Shown here in pieces: positions 17,728 to 26,504 of a DNA stretch of 64,000 nucleotides (within the stretch, counting starts at the first letter, position 1; every line of letters starts with the position of its first letter). Where the stretch lies: positions 2,620,501-2,684,500 of the forward strand of contig NZ_CP119421.1 of NCBI RefSeq assembly GCF_030506305.1, read 5' to 3'. The notes beneath the pieces were generated by a model. It was not told the DNA's origin. It saw only the letters and a list, made by a program, of their open reading frames with translations, and ran no database searches. This DNA is from Porifericola rhodea. GTDB taxonomy: Bacteria > Bacteroidota > Bacteroidia > Cytophagales > Cyclobacteriaceae. A program made the translations under genes and the position numbers.

Positions 17728-18694
17728 AAATCTCCTGTGCGTTGCCTGATCGCATCAGTTCATTAATACTGGCACCGGTATTATCTGCATACTGCTCTAC
17801 GATCTGCCAGCCCAGCCACCTTCCTATTCTTCCCGGAATCTTGGCATTGATTTCTGCTACGCTGGGGCGCTCACCCACATAGCGGGGCTTAATAATATGA
17901 CTGGTTTCGTATAGTAACTCTTTATTGATAAAGTGCGACCAAATCAGCTTATCGTTCTCTGTGGCAACGGACAGCTCCTCCGCTGTATAGCCTGTCAGCA
18001 CCGTATCGGAGAGGCAGGGGAGCATTTTCTGCGTAAAGTAATAGCTTTTGCCGTAGTAGATCATTTCGGCTAGTAGCGTATTATCATCTATTTCGGTAGC
18101 ATTCCACTTGTTAGATAGCAACATCACACAGTTAGGCACAATATATTCGGGGCGGTAGCGATTGATAATATAGTCATAGACACGAGGACGAAAGCGTGCG
18201 TCTTCTCCCAGAAAATGTTCAATACTGATTACGATGAGTTCATCGCTTACAAAAAGGTCGGCACCTACCGTACCTAAAGCACTAAAGGCTGCATATATTT
18301 TAGGAGGCGTAAAATCCGGATAATAATGTTTAATATGGCGGAAGGCGTTTTCAAATTCGGTCTCCAGGCTTTCCAGATCAGGAAATGTCTCCTGCGTTTG
18401 CTGGTAAAGGGTGTCTATGTAGGGGTCGGTGACAATCATATGCAGCTGATTGACGAGGATAGAGTCGTGCGGAAACTCCTCTGCCCGGTAAAAACGGTCG
18501 CTCAGCATAGGGTATTTGTCCAGAAAGGCAGAAAGCTCTTCTTTATGGCTTAGGGAAAACATCTCCTGATCCAGGCGCTCTATGCTTACTTCCATAGGAA
18601 TAGAGGAAACATCGGGCCCATCTTGACAAGAATCTCCGCCGCAGGCAAACAATAACGTACAAAAAAGATATAATATAATATGTATAAACTTCAT
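17702..18694 (-). CDS. gldB: GldB-like gliding motility lipoprotein
   Basis: A 330-aa lipoprotein with lipobox LLFAC (Cys18). The body carries features of the GldB family: SIERLDQEMFSL near the N-terminus, DELIVISIEHFLGED in the middle, and a conserved end with GRIGRWLGWQIVEQY. GldB is one of the core Bacteroidota gliding proteins, although its molecular role is not settled. The reading frame stays open to 18940, but that would overlap the divergent barrel gene and give a non-bacterial-looking leader; ATG at 18694 gives a clean lipoprotein signal. It overlaps the GT4 gene tail-to-tail by 26 bp. Confidence 0.82.
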   Translation of the reverse strand: MKFIHIILYLFCTLLFACGGDSCQDGPDVSSIPMEVSIERLDQEMFSLSHKEELSAFLDKYPMLSDRFYRAEEFPHDSILVNQLHMIVTDPYIDTLYQQTQETFPDLESLETEFENAFRHIKHYYPDFTPPKIYAAFSALGTVGADLFVSDELIVISIEHFLGEDARFRPRVYDYIINRYRPEYIVPNCVMLLSNKWNATEIDDNTLLAEMIYYGKSYYFTQKMLPCLSDTVLTGYTAEELSVATENDKLIWSHFINKELLYETSHIIKPRYVGERPSVAEINAKIPGRIGRWLGWQIVEQYADNTGASINELMRSGNAQEIFTGSKYKP

Positions 18695-18755
18695 CAAGCT
18701 TAATTTTGACTCCCTGGAACAGGTTGATAACGAAAAAAGCAAAACTATCATTTTT

Positions 18756-19391
18756 ATGAAGAAGAAAAACTCAATATTTTTAGCACTCTTACTCACCGTA
18801 TTAGCAGGGCCAGCCTGGTCGCAGGTAGAACTTGGTTTGCAGCTTTCTCCCTCCCTGTCTTTTAACCGTTTGGATGATGACGACGCCAGTGTAGATCTCT
18901 CTACTGACGGAGTAGGTGGCCGTATTGTAGCCGGACTCATCGGAGATATTTATATTCAGGAGAATTACTACTTCAGTACGGGTCTTTTCTTTGTACCTAA
19001 GCGCGTAGGTATACAGGATGCTACCAATGACATAGATGAGGCTTACCGCCTGCACTACTTACAGGTACCACTCTCTTTAAAACTGTTTACCAATGAGGTG
19101 GCACTGGATATGAGGGTGTATTTTCAGGTAGGCCTTACCGCGGACATTAAAATACTGGAAGATAATCTGTCCGACGAGGTACGGTACATAGAAGATTTTC
19201 GCGCAGTAGACTCCAATGTGCTACTGTCATCTGGTTTGGAGTACCGCATGGGGTATAGCACCACATTATACGGTGGGCTGAGCTATCGCCGCGGACTGGT
19301 CAATGTAGTAAAGAACCAGTACGAGCCTAATGTAGGAGATATCATTATCAAGAATGACCTGCTCAGCCTGGATCTGGGTGTGAAATTCTAA
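18756..19391 (+). CDS. PorT-family outer-membrane beta-barrel protein
   Basis: A 211-aa protein with a signal peptide (MKKKNSIFLALLLTVLAGPAWS). The body is a run of amphipathic strands with alternating aromatic residues, and it ends LLSLDLGVKF with the terminal Phe typical of outer-membrane barrels. It belongs to the PorT-like 8-strand family common in Bacteroidota; true PorT is part of the type IX secretion system, but I cannot separate it from generic paralogues. It is divergent from gldB, with 61 bp between the starts, so the two may share a control region. Confidence 0.75.
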   Translation: MKKKNSIFLALLLTVLAGPAWSQVELGLQLSPSLSFNRLDDDDASVDLSTDGVGGRIVAGLIGDIYIQENYYFSTGLFFVPKRVGIQDATNDIDEAYRLHYLQVPLSLKLFTNEVALDMRVYFQVGLTADIKILEDNLSDEVRYIEDFRAVDSNVLLSSGLEYRMGYSTTLYGGLSYRRGLVNVVKNQYEPNVGDIIIKNDLLSLDLGVKF

Positions 19392-19428
19392 GCGCTATTT
19401 AGTAAAAAGCAATAGCTAAACTTACACC

Positions 19429-19468
19429 AGCCCGACTTCTGCTGCTAGCAGAGGCCGGGCTCTTTTTT
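19429..19468 (+). terminator. Rho-independent terminator after the PorT-like gene
   Basis: Arms AGCCCG (19429-19434) and CGGGCT (19456-19461) enclose an inner inverted repeat TCTGCTGCTAGCAGA, followed by a T-run at 19463-19468. Confidence 0.85.
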
Positions 19469-19505
19469 AAGGATCAGTGCCAGTAGCAAAGAGCGTATGT
19501 ACTTA

Positions 19506-20816
19506 CTAATGGCCTGCTGCCGGAGTATTTTTTAGATGCATATCCGCAAAATCTAGGTATTGCTCCCAGTCATAGGCCTTAAGGTCGTGCCCCTCTGTAC
19601 GGATATGGTAGCCGATGGTGCCCATGACAGGTCGGTTTACTACCGGAATCTGCTCGGCAGGCAGACCTATTTTGCCCAGCAGTCTGTACACTTCTGTAGC
19701 GTATTTTGCGCTTAAAAACTCTCCTTTGGGGTCGGCCCAGAGGTCTTCCGCAGCGCTGGCCACATAAACCGGACGAGGTGCCATAAGGCTAATGAGCATG
19801 TGCTGGTCTACCGGAAGCTTTTCTTCCTGATTATTGTACTGCACAAAATTATCAGCAAACCAATGCGGAAAGCTGGTATTGATACGGGCTACAGTTTCAC
19901 CAAATTTTCGTCGGGAGAGGGCGGCCCCTCCGCAGCCGGAGTCGTTGGAGATAGTAATGGCAAAGCGCTCATCGGTAGCGCCTGCCCAAAGTGCTGCCTT
20001 ACCCAGACGAGAGTGCCCTATTACCGCTACTTTTTGCGCGTCTATAGCCTCATCTGTTTGCAGGTAGTCCAGCGCACGTGAGAGTCCCCAGGCCCAGGCA
20101 GCTATGCTACCCCATTCATCTTCGGCAGGTTTTTCCTGTCCATTTTGGTAAAACAAAGGATGTACGCCATTCTTAAAACCATCATCATAGTCAGGGTCTA
20201 TATCCCCATAGTAGATATTGATGAGAGCATAGCCACGATCAATAATGCGCTCTACGGGCCAGCGGTGTACCCTCACTCCGCGCGATCCCTCATCGGCACG
20301 ATGATTACTGATCTGGAACTTCTCACTATTATTTACCCAGCTTTCGCTGATACTGATGTGAGGGTCAGGGTGTATGCTATGGTTACCGTAGAAGTTAAGG
20401 CCTAAAAAAGCAGGTGCCGGGCCAGTTACTTCATTAGGAATAAACATAAGCAGGCTCATGGCGTGGGTGCCTTGCTCATTGCTAAAGCTTACTTTTACTT
20501 CTTTAAGCGTAGCTTTACCATCCAGAGCATCTGAGTAGGTAGCAGTTTCTTCAAAATCTATTTGTAGTGGGCTGTCGGGCACCTTGCCATAGACTTGCCG
20601 GGTAAAACTTTCTAAAATTTCGGGGCGGCGAAGCTGCGTCCACTCACGAGCCGTAGTAATTTTATCTCCCTGCTCAGATAATAATAATTCTGGCAGCTGA
20701 AAATCGGGTACCCGGGCCTCATCATAATTGTATTGGGCCTGGTCGGACTGGGCAGTTAAGGGCACACTCATAAGCAGAAAGGGTAGTAAATAGAAGTAGT
20801 GTAGTAATTGTCTCAT
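19506..20816 (-). CDS. Secreted CE15-like glucuronyl esterase / acetyl xylan esterase-type hydrolase
   Basis: A 436-aa alpha/beta hydrolase with a signal peptide (first ~22 residues, ending LTAQ). The nucleophile motif is GHSRLGKAALW, the CE15 GxSRxGK variant with the oxyanion Arg. A likely catalytic His lies in HIRTEGHDLKAYDW near the C-terminus. CE15 enzymes cut the ester between glucuronic acid in xylan and lignin alcohols; bacterial members have wider roles. MAPRPVYV before the C-terminal part is also typical. It stands alone, and the downstream end is 37 bp from the convergent terminator. Confidence 0.8.
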   Translation of the reverse strand: MRQLLHYFYLLPFLLMSVPLTAQSDQAQYNYDEARVPDFQLPELLLSEQGDKITTAREWTQLRRPEILESFTRQVYGKVPDSPLQIDFEETATYSDALDGKATLKEVKVSFSNEQGTHAMSLLMFIPNEVTGPAPAFLGLNFYGNHSIHPDPHISISESWVNNSEKFQISNHRADEGSRGVRVHRWPVERIIDRGYALINIYYGDIDPDYDDGFKNGVHPLFYQNGQEKPAEDEWGSIAAWAWGLSRALDYLQTDEAIDAQKVAVIGHSRLGKAALWAGATDERFAITISNDSGCGGAALSRRKFGETVARINTSFPHWFADNFVQYNNQEEKLPVDQHMLISLMAPRPVYVASAAEDLWADPKGEFLSAKYATEVYRLLGKIGLPAEQIPVVNRPVMGTIGYHIRTEGHDLKAYDWEQYLDFADMHLKNTPAAGH

Positions 20817-21022
20817 AGTTTGTGTTGTAGTAGGCCTATGAAGATAAGAAAAAGAGCAGAGAATTGATAAATAAGCTATTTTATGCGTACTGCATAAGCA
20901 CAGGGCTGATGTATATAGGTTAAGCGAAATGCACCTGGCATCTGTAAGCTGCTATGCTGTTGGGTAAGGGGATAAGTTTGGTAAAAGCTTGATTTTAGAG
21001 CTTGGTAGATGCAGCTATTGTT

Positions 21023-21226
21023 TTGTGCACTCAATTTTGAGTCTCGGCAAAGACTGCACAAGAGTTGAGCATTCAATCCTGAGAGTATTTAATCAGTGCA
21101 CGGGCTTGTGCACTCAATTTTGAGTCTCGGCAAAGACTGCACAGCAGTTGAGCATTCAAACCTGAGGGTATTTAATCAGTGCACGAGTTTGTGCACACAA
21201 TCCTGAGTATCAGTAAAGGCTGCGCT
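21023..21226. repeat. Tandem repeat, 83-bp unit, about 2.4 copies
   Basis: Copies start at 21023, 21106 and 21189, a period of exactly 83 bp. The first two copies differ at only a few positions; the third is partial (~38 bp) and more diverged. Each unit has inverted parts: TTGTGCAC near its start and CAGTGCAC near its end, CTCAATTTTGAG, and TGTGCA against TGCACA. This could fold as a structured RNA or bind a dimeric protein. Confidence 0.9.
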
Positions 21227-21330
21227 AAAAACAGTGAAGAGGGGCTATGCTTTCTGGGCTTTGCTCTATGAGTGTTAGAAGAGTAAATACAGATGGTAGG
21301 CAACAGTTCGGGAAGCAGGCAAAGAAGAAA

Positions 21331-21367
21331 AACAAAAAAAGCCGATACACGATGGAAGTGTACCGGC
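21331..21367 (-). terminator. Rho-independent terminator after the M14 peptidase
   Basis: A 10-bp stem has arms 21358-21367 and 21341-21350 (one G-U), followed on the minus strand by TTTTTTT at 21334-21340. It lies 12 bp after the stop codon. Confidence 0.88.
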
Positions 21368-21379
21368 CTTGTGATCTTA

Positions 21380-23926
21380 TTAACGCATCACTTTTCCGAA
21401 GAAGATGCTATTGAGGAAGAGTTTGTTAGTGCCATACCAGAAGGCACGAAAATTTGGGTTATCGGTGAGGGCAATTACTACGCCCTGTCCGTAGGAGGCA
21501 ATGCCCACACCCGCCGTGCCTCTGAGCTGCTCCTCTTTCTCCTCAGAAATATATCCCGCACGTAGTGGCTGCTCTGTATACATCAGTGGATTGGCATAAG
21601 GGTTATTGGCTCGTTCCATAAAAAGCGAATGGTCTCTAAATAGGCTGATGTCTTCTTTATTCATACCATAAGCGATGGGGTGGCTAAGGTCAACTGTTGC
21701 GCTAAAAATAGATCCGCCAATTACCTGAGCGCCCCGGTGCTTATCGCGGTCGGCAAAAGCTCGCTGGGGCAGACTGTCCTTCTCTGCTGACTTATATTTA
21801 AAGCCGCCAATACCATTATCAGACAGCCATTTACCGGCATCTTTAATAGCTACTACCTTATTTCCCTGCTGTATCCATAATTTAAGCTTGCTCTTGCCAC
21901 TTTCATTGATGTCATTATATGAGCCATCTACCATAATAAGGGTGTTATAGCGATTGAGGTTGCTACGGTTAAAGCGCTCGGCAGACATCATGGTGATAGG
22001 CATATGCATGCGCTGATCCAGCAGGTGCCAGGCTTCTCCGGCCTCATAGCTACTAACGCCACCCTCTATTAGCATAATAATTTCGGGTTTTTCCAGTGTC
22101 TCGTAGGTGCGGCTTCCCAAACTAACGCCACTGCTGCTCATCCCTGTGTTGGCGGCATATACATTAATGCCATCCTCTTTGGTAATAGTCTGCATCAGTT
22201 CATAGATAGCCTCAGCATCCATATCCTTCTGTATGCTAATGGGTACCAGAATAGTACCGTAGTCAAAACGCCTTCCGCTTTTATGAGTAAATGCTTCAGT
22301 AGAGATTTTCAGGTTAAGTCCGGCTTCTTGCAGGCGGTAAATAGCCCGGTGCGCATAGTACTCGTCTACTTCAAAGAGGTAAGCATACTCACTACGTCCA
22401 CCTACCAGCTCGCCCTGAGGAAATTGCGGCTGCTCTACCTCTTTGCCCAGGCTAAGCTGTCGGCTGTTTAGTTCAGCAAAAGGTAAGTTGTATGCCAGCG
22501 GAAATGTCCAGGCCGATACATCATAGAAGAGGCTGTCGTTAAAGCTGGTGCGCCTTTCAAAAAGCGCTTTGATGAGTCGGTACTGCGCCTGATTGGTAGG
22601 CACAAGGTAGCTGCTTTCCGGCTCAAAGCTGTGCCCGTTGGCATTAATGCGCTGCGCCGGACGGTACATTTGTATCTGATGTCTTTTAAGCACCTCAGCC
22701 ATATGATAAGTAGTGGCCGCATCGGCTTCGCTACCAAATACGAAGGCTTTAATAGGGTCTTGTGCCGCCAGTTCCAAAGCTTCGGGGTAAAAATCTACCT
22801 GATGCTGTAGCAGCTCGTTCTTTAGGGCTAAAGCTCCTTTGAGTGTAGAGAAGCTTGCACTTACCTGGTTACGAATGGTGAAAGGGAAGGTGAGCAGGCC
22901 ATTGTCGGTTTCCTGGGCATGGCTGCGCGAGCTAGCCTGCTCAAAGAGAATGCCCACTGCCCCGTTTACATCCGGATAGGTAGAACCTTTGCCGTAGTAA
23001 AAATCATCGTAGCTTTCTTTGGTATAATAGAATGAGCCAATAGCATCCAGGCCTTCGGCATGGTAATCGCCTAGGGCTTCGGTAAGGCGGAAGGTATTTT
23101 CCGGCGTCAGCGGGTTGTTACGAGAAGGAATACCCGGCTGAAAGAAGAAAGTAGCATTGCTCCCCATTTCATGATGGTCAGTAACGATATTGGGCTTCCA
23201 CTCATGAAACTTTTCCAGGCGTCCTCTGGATTCTGGGTGCTGTTGCAGTAGCCAGTCGCGGTTTAGGTCAAACCAGTAATGGTTAGTACGTCCGCGAGGC
23301 CAGTGTTCGTTCTGTTCTATATTATTAGGGTCGGTACTCAAATACTCGGCACGGCGGGTATTGGCCCAGGTTGCGAAGCGATTAATGCCATCAGGGTTTA
23401 TAAAGGGGTCCATCAGTACTACCGTATTCTCCAGCATCTCTTCTACCTCGCTACCCTGCGCTGCCGCCAGATGGTAGGCTACAAGAGGGGCCGCGTTAGT
23501 ACCACTGGGCTCGTTACCATGTACGCTATAGCCTAGCCAAACCACTACCGGCTGCTCATCTACACTCACACTAGCCGAAGCCTCTGGATTGCTTAGCTGT
23601 ACATGTCTGCTTTTGACCTCTTCTATATTGTTCTGGTTGTTTTCCGAAGTGATCGTAAGCAGGAAGAGGGGTCTTTTTTCGTAAGTTTGAGCGTACTCCA
23701 CTAGTGTGACGCGAGGAGAGGCTTCGGCCAGCGCCCGGTAGTAGTTCATAAGCAGTGTATGCTCGGCATGGCGCTCCCCGATCTGAAAACCTAAAACTGA
23801 TTCGGGAGTAGGTACATCGGAACGGTAAGAAGCACCCTCCGGTAAGTAATATTGCAGATCTGGCTGTTGGGCGGACAAAAGCCCAGGTAAAAAAATACTG
23901 AGCACTAATAGTAGACGGTAGGTCAT
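21380..23926 (-). CDS. Secreted M14-family zinc carboxypeptidase
   Basis: An 848-aa secreted metallopeptidase. Signal peptide ~1-19 (MTYRLLLVLSIFLPGLLSA). The M14 zinc motif HxxE is His136-Glu139 in SVHGNEPSG. DLNRDW at 220-225 is the substrate-side motif, and the third zinc ligand is probably in DHHEMG (251-254). The N-terminal ~300 residues hold the peptidase, and the remaining ~500 form a domain common in large Bacteroidota M14 proteins. The frame is open to 24022, but that start runs into the pgk gene and spoils the signal peptide, so ATG at 23926 was chosen. It probably trims C-terminal residues from extracellular peptides. Confidence 0.85.
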   Translation of the reverse strand: MTYRLLLVLSIFLPGLLSAQQPDLQYYLPEGASYRSDVPTPESVLGFQIGERHAEHTLLMNYYRALAEASPRVTLVEYAQTYEKRPLFLLTITSENNQNNIEEVKSRHVQLSNPEASASVSVDEQPVVVWLGYSVHGNEPSGTNAAPLVAYHLAAAQGSEVEEMLENTVVLMDPFINPDGINRFATWANTRRAEYLSTDPNNIEQNEHWPRGRTNHYWFDLNRDWLLQQHPESRGRLEKFHEWKPNIVTDHHEMGSNATFFFQPGIPSRNNPLTPENTFRLTEALGDYHAEGLDAIGSFYYTKESYDDFYYGKGSTYPDVNGAVGILFEQASSRSHAQETDNGLLTFPFTIRNQVSASFSTLKGALALKNELLQHQVDFYPEALELAAQDPIKAFVFGSEADAATTYHMAEVLKRHQIQMYRPAQRINANGHSFEPESSYLVPTNQAQYRLIKALFERRTSFNDSLFYDVSAWTFPLAYNLPFAELNSRQLSLGKEVEQPQFPQGELVGGRSEYAYLFEVDEYYAHRAIYRLQEAGLNLKISTEAFTHKSGRRFDYGTILVPISIQKDMDAEAIYELMQTITKEDGINVYAANTGMSSSGVSLGSRTYETLEKPEIIMLIEGGVSSYEAGEAWHLLDQRMHMPITMMSAERFNRSNLNRYNTLIMVDGSYNDINESGKSKLKLWIQQGNKVVAIKDAGKWLSDNGIGGFKYKSAEKDSLPQRAFADRDKHRGAQVIGGSIFSATVDLSHPIAYGMNKEDISLFRDHSLFMERANNPYANPLMYTEQPLRAGYISEEKEEQLRGTAGVGIASYGQGVVIALTDNPNFRAFWYGTNKLFLNSIFFGKVMR

Positions 23927-23992
23927 GACAAAGGGTAGGTTAGTATTTTTGATGTTTTTGTAACGAATAATAGCGAACAATATAATAAGCTT

Positions 23993-24000
23993 TAAATTTG
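23993..24000 (+). promoter_or_regulatory. Candidate -7 box for pgk
   Basis: TAAATTTG is an exact match to the Bacteroidota -7 consensus TAnnTTTG, 43 bp upstream of the pgk ATG. No clear -33 TTG at the usual spacing. Confidence 0.4.
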
Positions 24001-24043
24001 CGTGGAAAGCATTATAGATCATTTTTTAAAAATCTATTACACT

Positions 24044-25231
24044 ATGAAAACCATCGACGACATCAATTTTTCTGGCAAGAGGGCTCTGGTAAGAGTGGAT
24101 TTTAACGTTCCGCTAGACAAAAATTATAAGATTACTGACGACAACCGTATGCAGGCCGCAGTGCCTACGCTCAAAAAAATATTGAAAGACGGAGGCTCAG
24201 CTGTACTTATGTCTCACCTGGGGCGTCCTAAAGAAGGGCCGGAGGAGAAATTTTCACTCAAGCACCTGGTAGATCATCTTTCCAGCCTGCTGGAGGGTGC
24301 CAAAGTACAGTTTGCTAACGACTGCGTGGGTGCTGAAGCAGAAGAGAAAGCTGCCGCACTACAAGCTGGCGAAGTGCTATTGCTGGAAAACACCAGATTT
24401 CATAAAGAAGAAAGCAAAGGCGATGAAGAGCTGGCAAAGCAGATGGCCAAACTGGGCGATGTCTATGTTAATGATGCTTTTGGCTCGGCTCACCGTGCTC
24501 ACTCATCTACCACTACCGTTGCTCAGTTCTTCGACGAGAAGGCAGCAGGCTACTTACTAAAAGCAGAGATTGACAATGCGGATACGGTACTGGAAAGTGG
24601 TGAAAAGCCTTTTACCGCTATTATGGGTGGAGCAAAAATTTCTGACAAAATACAGATCATTGAGCGCCTGCTGGATAAAGTAAATCACCTGATCATCGGC
24701 GGTGGTATGAGTTACACCTTCTTTAAAGCTATGGGCGGAGAGATTGGTAACTCGCTGGTAGAAGAAGATAAGCTGGACCTGGCCAATGAGCTGATCCGCA
24801 AAGCAAAAGATAAGGGCGTAGAGCTACACCTACCCATTGACTCTATTGTTACCCAAAAGATAGAAGAAGGTGCTGAGACCAGAGTAGCTAACAACCACGC
24901 TATTCAGTCAGGCTGGATGGGCGTAGACATTGGGCCTGAGGCAAGTGAGGTATTCTCTAAGACAGTAGAAAACTCTAAAATTATTCTCTGGAACGGCCCT
25001 ATGGGAATCTTTGAAATCCCTGATTTTGCTGAAGGAACCAAAGCGATAGCCGATGCAGTAGTAAAAGCTACAGAAAAAGGCGCTTTCTCACTCATTGGTG
25101 GAGGAGATTCTGCGGCTGCGGTAAACACTTTAGGCTATGGCGATAAAGTTTCTTATGTGTCTACCGGCGGAGGAGCTTTGCTGGAGTATATGGAAGGCAA
25201 AGAGCTTCCTGGTGTAAAAGCATTGGGTTAA
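24044..25231 (+). CDS. pgk: Phosphoglycerate kinase
   Basis: A 395-aa glycolytic enzyme that interconverts 1,3-bisphosphoglycerate and 3-phosphoglycerate with ADP/ATP. Family motifs include the N-terminal RALVRVDFNVPLD, SHLGRPKE, LLLENTRFHKEE and NDAFGSAHRAHSS, and toward the C-terminus FSLIGGGDSAAAV. Length matches bacterial PGK. The frame extends upstream to a GTG at 24002, but ATG at 24044 fits the family N-terminus (MKTIDDINFSGK). It is cytosolic, a single gene with its own terminator. Confidence 0.97.
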   Translation: MKTIDDINFSGKRALVRVDFNVPLDKNYKITDDNRMQAAVPTLKKILKDGGSAVLMSHLGRPKEGPEEKFSLKHLVDHLSSLLEGAKVQFANDCVGAEAEEKAAALQAGEVLLLENTRFHKEESKGDEELAKQMAKLGDVYVNDAFGSAHRAHSSTTTVAQFFDEKAAGYLLKAEIDNADTVLESGEKPFTAIMGGAKISDKIQIIERLLDKVNHLIIGGGMSYTFFKAMGGEIGNSLVEEDKLDLANELIRKAKDKGVELHLPIDSIVTQKIEEGAETRVANNHAIQSGWMGVDIGPEASEVFSKTVENSKIILWNGPMGIFEIPDFAEGTKAIADAVVKATEKGAFSLIGGGDSAAAVNTLGYGDKVSYVSTGGGALLEYMEGKELPGVKALG

Positions 25232-25274
25232 TCTTAAGCTCTGCCTTTTACTGGCACAAGACTTTTTAAGAATA

Positions 25275-25311
25275 AGGCTTGGAAGGACAATGACCTTTCA
25301 AGTCTTTTTTT
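25275..25311 (+). terminator. Rho-independent terminator after pgk
   Basis: A 12-bp stem including G-U pairs has arms 25275-25286 and 25294-25305 and a 7-nt loop, with a T-run at 25304-25311. Confidence 0.85.
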
Positions 25312-25330
25312 CATCAATCCGGCTCACAAC

Positions 25331-26491
25331 ATGATCATATCTACAGCACGTCGCTTACAAAACGTCAAAGAATACTACTTTTCTACGAAGCTTCAGGAGA
25401 TCCGCCGTATGAGAGAGGATGGTTTAGATGTAATTAATATGGGGATTGGCAGCCCAGACCTCGCCCCTTCCGAAGCTACCATTGATGCGCTTTATCAGTC
25501 TGCCCGGCAGGCAGATCATCATGGCTACCAGCCCTATCAGGGGATAGCGGAACTACGCCAGGCCATAGCAGATTGGTACTCAAAAACTTATGGGGTGTCC
25601 CTAGACCCAAATGGAGAGGTGCTGCCACTTATGGGTTCTAAAGAGGGTATTACTCATGTGTCATTCACCTTTTTAGATGCTGGCGACGAGGTGTTGGTGC
25701 CCGAACTGGGTTACCCTGCTTATACTTCGGTAACGCATATGGCAGAAGCCAAAGTCAGGAGCTACCCCCTGCGCGAAGCTGACTGGCAGCCTAATCTGGA
25801 AGCCATGAGAAAAGAAGATTATAGCCGGGTAAAACTGATGTGGCTTAACTATCCGCACATGCCTACCGGAACCCCAGCGGATGCTGAGGTATTATCGGAG
25901 CTTATTGCCCTGGCCAGAGAGAAGCAGTTTCTTATCTGTCATGATAATCCTTATAGCCTGGTGCTAAACAGGAAGCAACCTCTGAGTATATTATCCCTGC
26001 CGGGAGCTAAGGAGGTATGTATAGAGTTTAACTCACTCAGTAAATCGCATAACATGGCGGGCTGGCGAGTAGGCTGGCTTAGCGGAGCAAAGTCATACCT
26101 CTCTGAGATTCTAAAGATCAAAAGCAATATAGACTCTGGTATGTTTCGTGGCATACAGGATGCTGCCATAGCGGCACTGCAAAACTCAGAAGCATGGCAT
26201 CAGGAGCGTAACGCGATATATGCAGAGCGTAGAAAGCTTGTTTTTAAGCTACTGGATATGCTGGAGTGTAGCTATTATAAAGAGCAGGAAGGCATGTTTG
26301 TCTGGGCTAAAATTCCTGATAAGGAAAGCTCTTCTGAAAAATTTATAGATCGCATTTTATATAATTGTCATGTTTTTTTAACCCCTGGTTTTATATTTGG
26401 GCAGAAAGGCGATAGGTACATACGTGTGTCTTTATGTAATCAGAATAATATTTTGATTGAATCGCTTAATAGGGTTAAAAATTTTGTTTAA
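25331..26491 (+). CDS. Class I/II aminotransferase of the tyrosine/phenylalanine pathway (probable)
   Basis: A 386-aa fold-type I PLP aminotransferase. Motifs are NMGIGSPDLAPS, the substrate loop WLNYPHMPTG, HDNPYSLVL, and the PLP lysine Lys238 in SLSKSHNMAGWRVGW. The family includes aspartate, alanine and LL-diaminopimelate aminotransferases, and sequence alone does not settle which. It is 13 bp upstream of tyrA, and this pairing in Bacteroidota usually marks the aromatic-acid transamination step. The start ATG at 25331 follows directly after the pgk terminator. Confidence 0.85.
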   Translation: MIISTARRLQNVKEYYFSTKLQEIRRMREDGLDVINMGIGSPDLAPSEATIDALYQSARQADHHGYQPYQGIAELRQAIADWYSKTYGVSLDPNGEVLPLMGSKEGITHVSFTFLDAGDEVLVPELGYPAYTSVTHMAEAKVRSYPLREADWQPNLEAMRKEDYSRVKLMWLNYPHMPTGTPADAEVLSELIALAREKQFLICHDNPYSLVLNRKQPLSILSLPGAKEVCIEFNSLSKSHNMAGWRVGWLSGAKSYLSEILKIKSNIDSGMFRGIQDAAIAALQNSEAWHQERNAIYAERRKLVFKLLDMLECSYYKEQEGMFVWAKIPDKESSSEKFIDRILYNCHVFLTPGFIFGQKGDRYIRVSLCNQNNILIESLNRVKNFV

Positions 26492-26504
26492 GTAAATAAT
26501 AATT

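Larger units (their letters stand above)
20817..21379. other. 563-bp intergenic region with tandem repeat
   Basis: Between two minus-strand genes. It contains an 83-bp tandem repeat (21023-21226) and, near 21331-21367, the terminator of the M14 peptidase. Short reading frames crossing the repeat have no coding look. Bases 20817-21022 show nothing further. Confidence 0.6.

Noticed and set aside
18695-18940. Upstream extension of gldB
   Set aside because: It would overlap the divergent barrel gene and give a leader without a lipoprotein signal. The ATG at 18694 gives the proper lipobox.
20876-21076. Short minus-strand reading frame at the edge of the 83-bp repeat
   Set aside because: It enters the repeat, has no ribosome or promoter support and no protein-like pattern.
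21023-21226. CRISPR array
   Set aside because: The copies abut without unique spacers, the unit is 83 bp, and no cas gene is near.
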